Origin: Planctomycetota bacterium
GTDB lineage: Bacteria > Planctomycetota > GCA-002687715 > DRQF01
DNA: 64,000 nucleotides
Assembly (NCBI GenBank): GCA_020639295.1
Contig: JACKGY010000004.1
Location: 1-64,000 of the forward strand
Direction of reading: 5' to 3'
Shown here: piece after piece, positions 48,727-58,499 of the stretch
Numbering within the stretch: position 1 is the stretch's first letter
How the letters are laid out: each line of letters opens with the position of its first letter
Notes under the pieces: generated by a model
What the model was told of the DNA's origin: nothing
The model's input: the letters and a program-made list of their open reading frames with translations, nothing else
Databases searched by the model: none
Translations under genes and position numbers: made by a program

Positions 48727-49728
48727 TCATGGACATAGTACCGTCGCGCCGGTGATGCGGCCGCGGCGAAGATCCTCGATTGCCTCGTTCGCCGCCGCCA
48801 GCGGATAGCGGGTCACCCGGGCCTCGATGCGATGGTCGGCCGCGAAGTCGAGCAGCTCGCGGGCATCGTCGCGGGTGAGGTTCGCCACCGACTGGAGCGA
48901 GCGTTCCTCCCAGAGGTCGCGATAGGGAATGGAGGGGATGTCGCTCATGTGGATGCCGCCGCAGACGACGCGACCTCCCTTGCCGACCGCGCGCAAGGCC
49001 CTCGGTACGAGGGCCCCGACCGGTGCGAAGATCAAGGCGGCATCAAGTGGCCGCGGCGGAGTCTCGTCGGATGAGCCGGCCCAGCTCGCGCCGAGTTCGC
49101 GGGCGAGCTCCTGGGCCGCGCCATCCCCGGTCCGGGTGAAGGCGTAGAACTCGCGCCCTTGAGCCCGGATGATCTGCGCGAGCAGGTGCGCGGCGGCGCC
49201 GAAGCCGTAGAGGCCGATCCGCTCGGCCGGTCCGGCGAAGCGCAGGCTGCGCCAGCCGATCGCGCCGGCGCAGAGCAGCGGCGCGACCCGCAGGTCGTCG
49301 ATCGTCTCGGGCAGGGGCAGGCAGAAGTCGGCGCGGGCCAGGACCTGTTCCGCGAAGCCGCCATCACGATCGTGGCCGGTGTAGAGGCCGACATCACAGA
49401 GGTTCTCGCGACCACCGCGGCAGGACGGACAGGAGCCGCAGGTCGAGGCCAGCCAGGTCACGCCGACCCGGCTGCCGAGGGCCGGACCGGCGGTTCCCTC
49501 ACCCAATGCGATCACCTCGCCGACGATCTGATGGCCGGGGACGACGGGCAGTCGCGCATTCGGCAGCTCGCCATCGACCAGGTGCAGGTCCGTCCGGCAC
49601 AGGCCACAGGCGCGCACCCTCAGCAGGGGCTCGCCGGGAGCCGGCCGCGGCGAAGGCCGCTCCAGCTCCTCGAGGGGCTCGCCGAAGGCCCGCAACACCA
49701 TGGCTCGATGACGACTCGATGAGGTCAT
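48727..49728 (-). CDS. Zinc-dependent alcohol dehydrogenase family protein
   Basis: 333 residues, MDR superfamily, resembling the TIGR02822 (adh_fam_2) group. Catalytic zinc ligands are Cys in ACGLCRTDLH and His in PGHQIVGE. The structural-zinc cluster CGSCPSCRGGRENLC is complete. The nucleotide-binding turn is GLYGFGAAAHL. It should oxidise alcohols or reduce aldehydes with NAD(P). No operon partner: neighbours on each side are unrelated and about 225 and 212 bases away. ATG 49728 has no strong ribosome binding site; an ATG at 49701 is an alternative. Confidence 0.92.
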   Translation of the reverse strand: MTSSSRHRAMVLRAFGEPLEELERPSPRPAPGEPLLRVRACGLCRTDLHLVDGELPNARLPVVPGHQIVGEVIALGEGTAGPALGSRVGVTWLASTCGSCPSCRGGRENLCDVGLYTGHDRDGGFAEQVLARADFCLPLPETIDDLRVAPLLCAGAIGWRSLRFAGPAERIGLYGFGAAAHLLAQIIRAQGREFYAFTRTGDGAAQELARELGASWAGSSDETPPRPLDAALIFAPVGALVPRALRAVGKGGRVVCGGIHMSDIPSIPYRDLWEERSLQSVANLTRDDARELLDFAADHRIEARVTRYPLAAANEAIEDLRRGRITGATVLCP

Positions 49729-49940
49729 GACTTGCCGCTCACGAACGTCGTGATGCTAACCCGCGGCACCCATGACCTCCACGGGCGCTGCTGGCGAATC
49801 GGCCCACTGGCCGCGCCGTGTGGCGGGAGGGCCATCCCGGCGCAGAATCGAGATTCTCTTCGAACCCGAGCTCGAGGCCCTACGTTGGGGGGGCGAGATC
49901 AGCGCGTAGGGTCCTCCCCGGACCCCAGAGAGGAGTTGCC

Positions 49941-52133
49941 ATGAACCGAAAGACCAGTTTCGCCGTCCTGTTGTTGCTAGCGATCGGCCTCCGTGCCGCG
50001 GCGCAGACCGGGCCCGCCATGGGCGTCTACAAGGGGCTCGACATCAAGAACATCGTCGCCGGTGACTTCGATCTGGACGGACTTCCAGACGGCATCCATG
50101 TCACCGCGAACGACCTCTACGTCGAGCTGAACTACGGCATCGGCAATCTCCCCTGGACCCTGACCTTTCCCGGCGAGGGAGGCGACGACGTCGCCGTCCG
50201 CGATCTCGACGGGGATTTCAATCTCGACGTGATCGTCCTGCAGTCGGTCAACGTCAACTACGACCTGGCCACCGTTCGGGTCCTGATCAACGACGGTTTC
50301 GGCGGTCTCAACGGCAGCACGGTCCAGATCCGTGGCCGCCACCTGCCCCAGGTCGTGGACCTGAACGGCGACGGCATCCTCGACCTCCTCGCCGATGACC
50401 ACTGGAATCGGGGCACCGCCCCGGGCGTCTTCATGCCGGCGCCGCAGGCGATCGCGATCGTGGACCAGCCACACCTGCCGCTGGGCGATCTGGCGGACGA
50501 CTTCGGCCTCTATACCGCCGGTGATTTCGACGGAGACGGCGATGCCGATCTGCTGCGCTATCGCTACCAGCAGGTCTCGCTGGGGCGCTATGCCTACGCC
50601 GACCTCCTGGTCAACGACGGCACCGGCGTCTTCAGCTACCGGAGCAGCGAACGGGTCTCGTCGCCCAGCTTCGACACGCCAAGGACGCGGTTCGTGGTCT
50701 TCGACCACGACCAGGACGGCATCGACGACTTCCTGGTCGAGGACACCTTCATCGGCCGCCTGGTGATCCACCTCGGTGATCCCGCGGGCCGCTTCCTCGG
50801 TGGGCTGGTCCATGTTCCCGGGCAGGGCAGCTTCGTCGGCCGCGCCGATCTCGATGGCGACGGCGACCAGGACATCGTCGTGAGACGCCCCGTCTTCTCC
50901 ACGATCCCCAATCCCAATCCGCCGCCGCCGTCGTTGAACGTGATCGAGAACGTCGGCCGCGACGTGTTGAGCGAGCCCACGCTGAGCACGCTCTCCTTCA
51001 TCGACCATCGCTTCGCCGTCGCCGACCTCAACCTCGATGGCCGGGAGGACTTCGTCTTCCTCGGCCCCTTCGCCACCTTCGGCTTCGGGGTCGCGCTCTC
51101 GAACATGCTCTCGACCATCAACCCTCCGGTCCGGGAGCTGGTCGGCGTCACCGGTGTCGGTCAGGTCGTGCCCGCCGGCACCGCTCCCACGCAAGCGCTC
51201 GGCATCGTGCTGCGAACCGCCGGCGGCCAGCCGGTCGGCGGCGAGACGGTCACCGTGGCGGCGGAAGCCGGTCTCGTCGGCGCGACCAGTTTCGTGACCA
51301 ATGCGAGCGGCCTGATCTCCATCCCGTTGAATCTCAGCGAGGTCGTCGGCCGGCATCGGGTCACCTGCTCGGCTCCTCTTGCCGCCTCGCGACACTTCGT
51401 CGTGGAGGTCACGCCGACCCGCAACATCGTGCTCGTCGCCGGCTTCGACCAGGGCGCCAACCCGGGCGGGAACTTCCCCCAGCCGCTCCAGGCGCGCGTC
51501 GTCGATGCCGCGGGCAGCCCGGTGCCGGGCGTTCCGGTCGAGGTCTCGCGCGACTGGCCGAACGGTCCCTATCCGATTCCCGGCTCCCCCTTCATGACCG
51601 ACGCCAGCGGTGCGATCTCGGTCACGGTGCCAGCCGGGCAGCCGTCCGCCGGGCTGAGCTACGCCGGCGACCTCGGCGATCTCGGGGTCCTGGTCGGCGC
51701 GCCGCGCGCGGCGAGCGTCGAGGCGAGGATGTTCACCCGGCGCTTCTCCGTCGAATTCGGTGTCGTCGGCAGCAGCGGTTCCGGAGGCTGGGTCCTCCGC
51801 TACCACCACGAGCACATCTACACGCCGCTCATCCTCATGGCCGACGCCCCGCAGCCGGCGACGCCCTCGATCTTCGGCAACTGGTACACCTCGTTCCTCA
51901 ACCCGCAGCCGACCCTCTTCATCCTCGACGGGCTCGGCCTGACCGGGCCGCCGGTCCCGAGCCTCGTCACCGCGCCGATCCCGGGCTTGCCGGGCTATTC
52001 CTACGAGCTGATCATCCCCTGGAACGCCGTTCCGGGCGGGACCCAGGTCGTGTTCCAGATGCTGAGCTACGACAACGCCTATCCCTTCCCGGCCAAGGTC
52101 GGGCTCTCGGACCCGGCCACGGTCACCTTCTGA
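49941..52133 (+). CDS. Secreted FG-GAP/VCBS repeat protein with Ig-like domains (paralogue of 17046)
   Basis: 730 residues; ATG 49941 with AGGAG 8 bases upstream; signal peptide cut near RAAAQ. Seven calcium-loop repeats (DFDLDGLPDG, DLDGDFNLDV, DLNGDGILDL, DFDGDGDADL, DHDQDGIDDF, DLDGDGDQDI, DLNLDGREDF) correspond one by one with those at 17046. Ig-like domains (VGVTGVGQVVPAG..., VLVAGFDQGANPGG...) and the terminal domain (PSIFGNWYTSFLNPQP... GLTGPPVP) are also shared. The pair is the result of a duplication now 32 kb apart. The proline-rich turn before blade 7 (NPNPPPPSLNVIENVG) is kept in both. Located outside the cell, substrate unknown. Confidence 0.86.
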   Translation: MNRKTSFAVLLLLAIGLRAAAQTGPAMGVYKGLDIKNIVAGDFDLDGLPDGIHVTANDLYVELNYGIGNLPWTLTFPGEGGDDVAVRDLDGDFNLDVIVLQSVNVNYDLATVRVLINDGFGGLNGSTVQIRGRHLPQVVDLNGDGILDLLADDHWNRGTAPGVFMPAPQAIAIVDQPHLPLGDLADDFGLYTAGDFDGDGDADLLRYRYQQVSLGRYAYADLLVNDGTGVFSYRSSERVSSPSFDTPRTRFVVFDHDQDGIDDFLVEDTFIGRLVIHLGDPAGRFLGGLVHVPGQGSFVGRADLDGDGDQDIVVRRPVFSTIPNPNPPPPSLNVIENVGRDVLSEPTLSTLSFIDHRFAVADLNLDGREDFVFLGPFATFGFGVALSNMLSTINPPVRELVGVTGVGQVVPAGTAPTQALGIVLRTAGGQPVGGETVTVAAEAGLVGATSFVTNASGLISIPLNLSEVVGRHRVTCSAPLAASRHFVVEVTPTRNIVLVAGFDQGANPGGNFPQPLQARVVDAAGSPVPGVPVEVSRDWPNGPYPIPGSPFMTDASGAISVTVPAGQPSAGLSYAGDLGDLGVLVGAPRAASVEARMFTRRFSVEFGVVGSSGSGGWVLRYHHEHIYTPLILMADAPQPATPSIFGNWYTSFLNPQPTLFILDGLGLTGPPVPSLVTAPIPGLPGYSYELIIPWNAVPGGTQVVFQMLSYDNAYPFPAKVGLSDPATVTF

Positions 52134-52138
52134 CCGGG

Positions 52139-52191
52139 TCCGCGGGCCGCAGGGATCTGCCGGCGGGGCCTTCGGGCCTCGCTCCCGCGGA
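52139..52191. terminator. Nested hairpin between convergent genes
   Basis: Outer arms TCCGCGGG (52139-52146) and CCCGCGGA (52184-52191) enclose an inner stem CGGGGCC-TTCG-GGCCTCG with a stable TTCG loop. It starts 6 bases after the FG-GAP stop and ends about 40 bases before the methyltransferase stop. No T run. Confidence 0.55.
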
Positions 52192-52229
52192 TCTGGCCCA
52201 CGCGACGAGCCGACCCCGCGCGTCGGCGT

Positions 52230-52985
52230 TCAGATGATGGACGCGTCGGCCACGACGATCGTGGCCGGCGCGTCGTCGCTCCAGTCGGAGCCGTCGTAGT
52301 CGCCCTGCCAGCGCCGCTCCGCGAAGCCGGCCGCGTCGAGCAGGGCCCCGAGGCGAGCGCGGTCGAGGGGCACCAGCTCGGAGGTCCTCTCCTCGAGGGT
52401 CTCGCCGGCGATGCTCATCCGGACGTGGAAGCCGGGCCGATCCGGCCCGCAGGCGACGAGTTCGCGTTCGAGGCGGATCGTGCGGCCATCCGGAAGGAGA
52501 CGATCGAGCACCGGCATCCGGTTCGGCAGCGTCGGCAGCAGGCGGTCGAAGTTGATCAGCTGCAGCACCAGGCGCCCCTGGGGATGGAGCAGCCTCCGCA
52601 TGGCGATCAGACCCTCGCGGACGGCCTGGTCGTCGGCGAGCAGGGCGAGCGAGTTGCCCAGGCAGTAGATCAGTCCCGGGGGTCCGGGCAGGACCTCGCC
52701 GAGGATGCGGTCGGCCAGGCGCAGGTCGCCGCAGAGCGCGCGCCGTCCGAGGTCCGGGCGACGGTCACGGAAACGGCGGATCATCGCCGCCGAGAGGTCG
52801 AGGCCCCAGGCCTCGAGCCCGCGATCGAGCAAGGCCTCGAGGTGGTTGCCGCTCCCGCAGGCGAGATCGAGGAAGAGCTCCGGGGCCGCCGCGGGCCGGC
52901 TCGCCAGCAGGAAGTCGATCTGCACCGGCCGCGCCGGGAAGAGGTGTTCATAGACCTCCGCGATCTTCTCGAAACGATCGGTCAT
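52230..52985 (-). CDS. Class I SAM-dependent methyltransferase
   Basis: 251 residues; ATG 52985 with AAGGAG upstream, which rules out the longer open frame to 53300. Motif I is ELFLDLACGSGNHLEALLDR (about 36-55), the acidic turn after strand 2 is GLDLSAAMI, and GLIYCLGNSLALL fits motif post-II. The C-terminal part (ERTSELVPLDRARLGALLDA) matches small ubiE/Methyltransf_25-type enzymes. Substrate unknown. It lies 64 bases after the DUF885 gene on the same strand and may share its transcript. Confidence 0.88.
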   Translation of the reverse strand: MTDRFEKIAEVYEHLFPARPVQIDFLLASRPAAAPELFLDLACGSGNHLEALLDRGLEAWGLDLSAAMIRRFRDRRPDLGRRALCGDLRLADRILGEVLPGPPGLIYCLGNSLALLADDQAVREGLIAMRRLLHPQGRLVLQLINFDRLLPTLPNRMPVLDRLLPDGRTIRLERELVACGPDRPGFHVRMSIAGETLEERTSELVPLDRARLGALLDAAGFAERRWQGDYDGSDWSDDAPATIVVADASII

Positions 52986-53049
52986 CGCCAGGGCTCCTTC
53001 GGGTCGACCTTCGTCGGGAGCGACGATCCGGCAGCGCCGCCCAGGTCGG

Positions 53050-54684
53050 TCACGATCGGGTCTCGTCCCGGCTGATCCGCTCGGACTCGAGCATCCAGGC
53101 CTCGAGGTCGCGAGGCAAGACCGGGCCGGCGGCGAAGATCTCGTCATGGAAGCGGGCGGGATCGAAGGCCGGGCCGCGTCGGGCCGCGACCGCGTCTCGC
53201 AGGGCGCGGAACGAGCGCGAGCCGAAGAAGTAGGCCACCGCCTGCGTCGGTCCGCGCTGGTAGCGCTGGATCTCCCAGAACGCGGAGGGCAGACCGGCAT
53301 GCTCGCGGATGAAGTCCTCGATCGCGGCCGCGGTCATGGCACCGCTCTGGAAGCCGATCTCCGCGATCACCCGGACCGCGCGCAGGGCGTCGGCGGCATG
53401 GGCGAAGAGGAGGTCTTCGCCCTGATGCACGCCGGCCTCGCGGGCCAGCGACTCGGCGTGGACCGCCCAGCCCTCGATGCTCATCATCGCGGCGAAGTTC
53501 AGGCGGGGAATGGCCACGTCGTCGGCGACGGCGATGAAGCGCAAGGGCGCCCGCGAGTGCCCGTGATGGCGCTGGAATCCCCGCGACTGGAGGAAGTGCC
53601 CCGGGCAACCCTCGTGGATCGCGAGCACGGCCGACCAGGCCTTCGAATGCGCGGCCGGGTCCGGGTGGAGGACGAACTGGCCACGCCCATCGGGGTCGAG
53701 CAGCGGAGCCGGCCAGTTCGTGCCCGGACCCAGCTCGCGCATGCCCTCCGGGTAGTCGTTCATGCCGATCTGGTCGACGTCGAAGGGCAGAAACTCGCCC
53801 CGCTCGACCAGCGTCGTCATCGCCCGGCGCATGATGCCGCGGTAGTGGGCGCGCAGATCGCAGCCGGCGGCGAGCTTCTCCTGCTGCAACTCGCCCATGA
53901 GCCGCGTGACGGCGGCGAAGTCCGGCACCGCGGCCTCGCCTCGGAGCGCGCGCGCGACGGCCAGCATTGCCTGCTGCGTCTCCGCGAGCGCGGCGCGGGC
54001 CTCGGCCACGAGATCGGGCAAGGGCCGGTCGATGCCGTGGCTCAGTTCGAGTCGGCGGGCGTAGGCCTCGGGCCCGAGGATCGTGGTCTCCGGCGCCCGC
54101 GGCAGGAGCTCCTTCTCGATGAACTGGCGGTGCTCGTCGAGTGCGGCCGCGGCGGTGGCGTCGAGCCGGGCGAAGAAGCTCCGCGCCGCCGGGATCTCGT
54201 AATCGCGCAGGCACTCCAGGAAGGCCCGGTGCGCGACGCGACCCCGATCGCGCGCCGCGACCAGCGCCGCTCGATGGTCGGCCAGGAAGCCGGGCAGGGC
54301 CGCCGTGCGGGCCCGGTAGGGGCCGTCCGGATCGAGCAGCTCCTTCTCGCCGGCGCCGCGCCGCGAGGCCAGGTAGCGGGTCATCGTGTAGGGGTAGGTC
54401 GCCCACTGCGGGTTGGCCTGGACGAGGCCGTCGTCGGCCAGGGCGAGTTCGAGGCGCGCGTGCCGCTCCAGGGTCCGGTGCTCGAGCCGTTCGGCGGCGC
54501 TCGAGTCGGCCGGCTCGACGCCTCCCAGGGCGAGAGCGTCGCGCCAGAAGTCGCGCCGGGCCGCCTCGCCGGACTCGCTCAGGTCGCGCAGCGCATGAGC
54601 TTGGTCCTCGCGGCCGAGAGCGGTGGCCTCCTCGGGCTCGAGCGCGACGAGCCGGTCGAAAAGCGCGATGTGAGCGTCCTGCAT
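53050..54684 (-). CDS. DUF885 family protein, predicted metallopeptidase
   Basis: 544 residues from ATG 54684 (GGGGGA 7 bases upstream). The DUF885 signature HEGCPGHFLQ contains the HE--H zinc pattern and is followed by ...MMSIEGWAVHAESLAREAGV, supplying the third acidic ligand. These proteins are related to M3/M32-type gluzincins and are predicted peptidases. The helical N-terminal half (LSESGEAARRDFWRDALALG, YPYTMTRYLASRRG) is typical. No signal peptide with this start, so it is probably cytoplasmic; many relatives are lipoproteins. Confidence 0.87.
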   Translation of the reverse strand: MQDAHIALFDRLVALEPEEATALGREDQAHALRDLSESGEAARRDFWRDALALGGVEPADSSAAERLEHRTLERHARLELALADDGLVQANPQWATYPYTMTRYLASRRGAGEKELLDPDGPYRARTAALPGFLADHRAALVAARDRGRVAHRAFLECLRDYEIPAARSFFARLDATAAAALDEHRQFIEKELLPRAPETTILGPEAYARRLELSHGIDRPLPDLVAEARAALAETQQAMLAVARALRGEAAVPDFAAVTRLMGELQQEKLAAGCDLRAHYRGIMRRAMTTLVERGEFLPFDVDQIGMNDYPEGMRELGPGTNWPAPLLDPDGRGQFVLHPDPAAHSKAWSAVLAIHEGCPGHFLQSRGFQRHHGHSRAPLRFIAVADDVAIPRLNFAAMMSIEGWAVHAESLAREAGVHQGEDLLFAHAADALRAVRVIAEIGFQSGAMTAAAIEDFIREHAGLPSAFWEIQRYQRGPTQAVAYFFGSRSFRALRDAVAARRGPAFDPARFHDEIFAAGPVLPRDLEAWMLESERISRDETRS

Positions 54685-54763
54685 GATGGTCCCCCGTGCC
54701 GGGAGTGTAGGCACTCCCCGGGGGCGAGCCAATCGGACCGGTCGCAACGGAGTGGCCCCGAGC

Positions 54764-55345
54764 TCAGGCGCGGATCGCCGCCCGCAGGCGCTGGAGGACT
54801 TGCTTTGAGTCCTCCCAGACCGTCGAGCGGGCGCGGCCGGTCCGTTCGGCGACCTCGGCCAGGGACAGGCCCTCGACGTAGTAGAGCTGGATCAGCTCGC
54901 GCGCCTCGCCGTCCAGCTCGTCCATCGCCTTCTCCAGCCGATCGGTCGTCTCCCGCCGGGCCGCCCCGCTCGCGACCGAGGTGATGGAAGCGGGGATCGC
55001 CGAGGCGATGCTCGCCGCCCGGACGTAGCCCTGGCCCAACCGGCGCCCCTTGCCCTGGAGATAGCGCAGTCGTTCCCGCACCACGTTGCGCGCCAGGGCC
55101 GTCAACCAGCGGTGGAAGCCGCCGCTCTCGTCCTCGACGAAGGCGGCGCGCAGCTGCCAGGCCCGGAAGATGACCAGCTGGTGGAGGTCGTCCTCGTCCT
55201 GGTCGCCGCTCGGCAGGCCGCGCGCGAGCTGGCGGATGAACAGACGGAGGGGCAGGGCGTGGCGCTCGATCAGCTGCGCGAAGGCGGCGTCGTCACCCGC
55301 GCGCATGCGGGCGACCAGGCTCGGGTCCGGCGACGAGGCGCTCAT
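54764..55345 (-). CDS. ECF-type sigma factor (module D)
   Basis: 193 residues; ATG 55345 shares ATGA with the kinase stop. Region 2: DEDDLHQLVIFRAWQLRAAF and LARNVVRERLRYLQGKG. Region 4: ARELIQLYYVEGLSLAEVAE with the helix-turn-helix TGRARSTVWEDSKQVL. It is the closest relative in the window of the module C factor at 39796. The interdomain linker AASIASAIPASITSVAS (about 110-126) is identical to that factor's at 16 of 17 positions, much more than the rest of the protein. The order kinase then sigma is the same as in module C. Confidence 0.9.
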   Translation of the reverse strand: MSASSPDPSLVARMRAGDDAAFAQLIERHALPLRLFIRQLARGLPSGDQDEDDLHQLVIFRAWQLRAAFVEDESGGFHRWLTALARNVVRERLRYLQGKGRRLGQGYVRAASIASAIPASITSVASGAARRETTDRLEKAMDELDGEARELIQLYYVEGLSLAEVAERTGRARSTVWEDSKQVLQRLRAAIRA

Positions 55346-58293
55346 CGCCCGCGCGCCAGGTAAGGGATGTTCATCACCGGCCGCACGCCGATGTTCCCGT
55401 CCGGTGACTGGGCGTCCGTGCCGATGCGGGCGGCCGAGCGTGCGTCGTTCATGGTGTAGGCGAAGGCGCCGCCGCGGAAGATCCGCAGGGTGTCGTTGCT
55501 GCTGAACAGCCGCAGGCCGTCGCCTGGGCGGACCGGCCGGTCGTAGTAGCCGAAACGATCGAGACACCACTCGTAGACGTTGCCGTAGGTGTCGTGGAGA
55601 CCCCAGGGATTCGGCAGGTAGGAACCGACCGGGGCATGCAGGGCGTAACCGTCGTCGAAGTCGCCGAGCCCGCCGTTCTGCTTCTCCCCCGTGAGCCCGG
55701 CATGGGCCAGGTCCGTGACGTTGACGCGACCCTTCGCGCCCTCGACGTCGTCGCCGAAGCTCCAGATCGTGTCCGTCCCCGCGCGGGCCAGGCACTCCCA
55801 CTGCGCCTCCGTCGGCAGGTCGAGCCCGAAGTGCCCGAGGACGTCTACGGCCTCGAACCAGGACAGATACTCGACCGGGTTCCTGGGGGTCACGAACTCG
55901 CCCTTGCGGGATTCGTCGCCGATCTTGATGGATGAGGGATTCCGGCCCGCCAGGTGGATCCAGGCGGCCTGCCAGGCCTCGTACTTCGAGGCCAGGAAGG
56001 GATCGAGCACGACCTGGTGGCGCGGGCCCTCGTAGTCGCGCGCCATCGGATCGTAATGCGGCTTGCCCGGCTCCAGGACGCTGCCCATCGTGAACGCGCC
56101 ACCCGGCACGAGCACGAAGATGAGGCCGCAGTCCGGGTCGAGCGCCGGCAGGCGACCCTCGGCGTCGCGCTTCGGGACTTCCTTCTGCTCGTGCGACAGG
56201 AAGTGCAGGAACTCCTGGAGTCCCGAGTCCGGATCACGACCGAGCGGCACGAGGCCGGTGATCGGCCGCAGCTCGAAGCCGGCGAAGCGTCGGTCCGCGG
56301 CGAGTTCCTCACCCGCGCGGCGCCAGGCCTCGACGTGGCCTTCGATGGTGTCGGCGACCAGCGATTCGGCCGCGGCCATGCGCGCCCGCACGCCGGCGAG
56401 CAGCCCCGTGCCATCCTCGGGATCGATCCGCGCGATCTGGGCCACGAGGTGGCGGAGGACCTCGGCCCGCCAGGCGTCGGCCGCCTCGGGGTAGCTGGAA
56501 TTCTCCAGCCTCGCGACCAGGGCCTCGTAGGCCTTGATGCGCGGGGAAAGGAGCTCGCTCACGACGCCCTGCGCGGCCTTCGCGGTCCCGCCTTGGAGGC
56601 CGGCCCGGCCGTCCTCGTAGGTCTTCAGCTGGTCGCGCATGCGTTCGAGCTCGGCCCACTCGTGGGGGAGCGCCGCGGCGATCGCGGCCTGGTCGAGCGG
56701 GATCTTGCGCTCGAGCAGGGCGGCCAGACCGGTCTCGTGCCGCGCGCGGCGTCGGAGGAGCTCCTCGGCCCGGTTCAGCCAGTCCCGCATGCGCGGCAAG
56801 GTCTCGGGAGCGACCGGCCAGAGCGAGCTCTCCTCGGCGACGAGATCGTTGGCCTTCTTCACGTCGGAGAGGACCAGCACCTCGTCGAGCGCGCTGGCCA
56901 GGCTGTCGCCACGTTCGACCGCCTCCTGCCGCAGCCGGTCGATCCGACGCTTGCCCAGCGCGGTCGAGATCGAGAATGCGGTGAGCGTCGCCAGGACGAG
57001 GAGACCCAGCGTCGCGACGACGGCGTTGCGCCGGTACCAGCGCAGGGCCTTGGTCGCTCCGCCGACCGGGCGGACCGACACGGTCTCGCCGCGGCGCAGC
57101 CGACCGAGATCCTCGGCCAGGTCGGCGGCCGAACGGTAGCGGCGCTGCGGCTCGAGTTCCATCGCCGTGGCCACGACGACGGCGAGGTCGCGGCCGATGC
57201 CGGCCTGGGCGCGGTCGAGGGGCGTGGCGTCGCCGCGCAGGACCCGACGGAAGAGCTCCTCGATCGTGGGCGCCTCGAAGGGCCGACGTCCGGACAGGAG
57301 TTCGTAGGCCGTGATGCCGAGGGCGTAGACGTCCTCGGTCGGGGCCGCCTCGAGCTTCGGATGCCGGAGGCGCTCGGGGGCGATGTAGGCCGGAGTGCCC
57401 AGGACGTCCAGGCTCGCGGTCAAGCTCGGCCCCTGATCGTCGAGGATCTTGGCCAAGCCGAAGTCGAGGAGCACCGGCGAACCGTCCTCGCGGAGCATCA
57501 CGTTGCCCGGCTTCAGATCCCGGTGGACGACGCCGGCCGCGTGTGCGGTCTCGAGCGCGCGCGCCACCTGTTCGAGGATCTCGAGCCGGCGCTCGATCTC
57601 CTGACGATCGAGCCGGTCGCCGGAGCGGCCCTCCTGGATCAGCTGGGTCAGGCTGCTGCCGGATACCAGCTCCATGGCGATGAAGGGCTGCCCGTTGTCG
57701 ACGCCGGCCTCGAAGATCTTGCCGATGCCCGGGTGCGACAGCCGCGAGACCGCGCGGGCCTCGCGCTTGAAGCGTTCCAGACCACGATCATCGAGCGCGG
57801 CGCCGAGGTGGAAGACCTTGAGCGCGACCTTCCGGCCCAGCTTGACGTCGACCGCGCGATGGACGGTCGCCTGGCCACCGCGGCCGAGCGTCTCTTCGCA
57901 GCGGTAGGTGGCGACCTGCCCGGCGCCGGCGTCGGCGGCGCCGCGGCTCCCCGACACCAGGGCCAGATAGCAGCGCGCGACCTCCTCGACCGCCCCGGGG
58001 AACTCCGCCAGATAGTCCGCGAGGCTCCGGTCCCGGTCCTCGGCCCGGTCGCGCCAGTAGGCGTCGAGGAAGGCGGCCACCGAGCGCGCGGCGGGGTCCT
58101 CGTCGCGGGCTCCGATCGGCTCCTCGCCGAGATCGAGCTCCTCCGGCCGACCGCCGCGGAGCTCCAGCATCTCGTCGAATTCGCGCCGCTGCGCGGGTGT
58201 GAGGGCTCGGTACTCGGACCCGACGCGGCCCCCGTCAAGGGCGCGCTGCAGGAGGTCGTCGAGGTGGTCGAAGTCGAGATCGTCGGCGCTCAT
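55342..58293 (-). CDS. Transmembrane Ser/Thr protein kinase with exterior FGE-sulfatase-like domain (module D)
   Basis: 983 residues, ATG 58293. The N-terminal segment (FLDAYWRDRAEDRDRSLADY then LAEFPGAVEEVARCYLAL) matches module C. Kinase motifs: GRGGQATVH (137-145), Lys in VALKVF, HRDLKPGNVM, DFGLAKI, GTPAYIAPERL. The membrane helix is AVVATLGLLVLATLTAFSI; a coiled coil and the FGE-like domain follow (LVPGGAFTMG, LPTEAQWECLARAG, NVYEWCLDRFGYYD, FRGGAFAYTMNDA), again without the catalytic Cys pair. It overlaps the sigma gene by 4 bases and is divergent from the secreted gene at 58500 with a 206-base gap. Confidence 0.9.
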   Translation of the reverse strand: MSADDLDFDHLDDLLQRALDGGRVGSEYRALTPAQRREFDEMLELRGGRPEELDLGEEPIGARDEDPAARSVAAFLDAYWRDRAEDRDRSLADYLAEFPGAVEEVARCYLALVSGSRGAADAGAGQVATYRCEETLGRGGQATVHRAVDVKLGRKVALKVFHLGAALDDRGLERFKREARAVSRLSHPGIGKIFEAGVDNGQPFIAMELVSGSSLTQLIQEGRSGDRLDRQEIERRLEILEQVARALETAHAAGVVHRDLKPGNVMLREDGSPVLLDFGLAKILDDQGPSLTASLDVLGTPAYIAPERLRHPKLEAAPTEDVYALGITAYELLSGRRPFEAPTIEELFRRVLRGDATPLDRAQAGIGRDLAVVVATAMELEPQRRYRSAADLAEDLGRLRRGETVSVRPVGGATKALRWYRRNAVVATLGLLVLATLTAFSISTALGKRRIDRLRQEAVERGDSLASALDEVLVLSDVKKANDLVAEESSLWPVAPETLPRMRDWLNRAEELLRRRARHETGLAALLERKIPLDQAAIAAALPHEWAELERMRDQLKTYEDGRAGLQGGTAKAAQGVVSELLSPRIKAYEALVARLENSSYPEAADAWRAEVLRHLVAQIARIDPEDGTGLLAGVRARMAAAESLVADTIEGHVEAWRRAGEELAADRRFAGFELRPITGLVPLGRDPDSGLQEFLHFLSHEQKEVPKRDAEGRLPALDPDCGLIFVLVPGGAFTMGSVLEPGKPHYDPMARDYEGPRHQVVLDPFLASKYEAWQAAWIHLAGRNPSSIKIGDESRKGEFVTPRNPVEYLSWFEAVDVLGHFGLDLPTEAQWECLARAGTDTIWSFGDDVEGAKGRVNVTDLAHAGLTGEKQNGGLGDFDDGYALHAPVGSYLPNPWGLHDTYGNVYEWCLDRFGYYDRPVRPGDGLRLFSSNDTLRIFRGGAFAYTMNDARSAARIGTDAQSPDGNIGVRPVMNIPYLARGR

Positions 58294-58422
58294 GGGGCAT
58301 CCGGCTCGGGGCGAGCTGCCATCTTAGTGGCCTCGGTTCGCGCCCGGAACGAACAAATTCTCCCGGGCCGCTCCGCCCAAACCCGATCCCCGAGCGGGCT
58401 TGCGTCGGTCGGTCCGGATCGC

Positions 58423-58440
58423 CGCGAAATTCTCCGGACG
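58423..58440 (+). promoter_or_regulatory. Candidate shared control element, module D
   Basis: CGCGAAATTCTCCGGACG, 60 bases before the start of the secreted gene at 58500, matching the minus-strand element at 36611-36628 of module C apart from one inserted base and one change. A partial second copy of its core, AAATTCTCC, lies 72 bases further upstream at 58355. Candidate binding site for the module's sigma factor or a regulator. Confidence 0.55.
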
Positions 58441-58499
58441 AGGCGGGCTTCGCGGCCCTTGGTCTCGTGTCCGCAACCAAACCCCTTCGGAGACCCCCC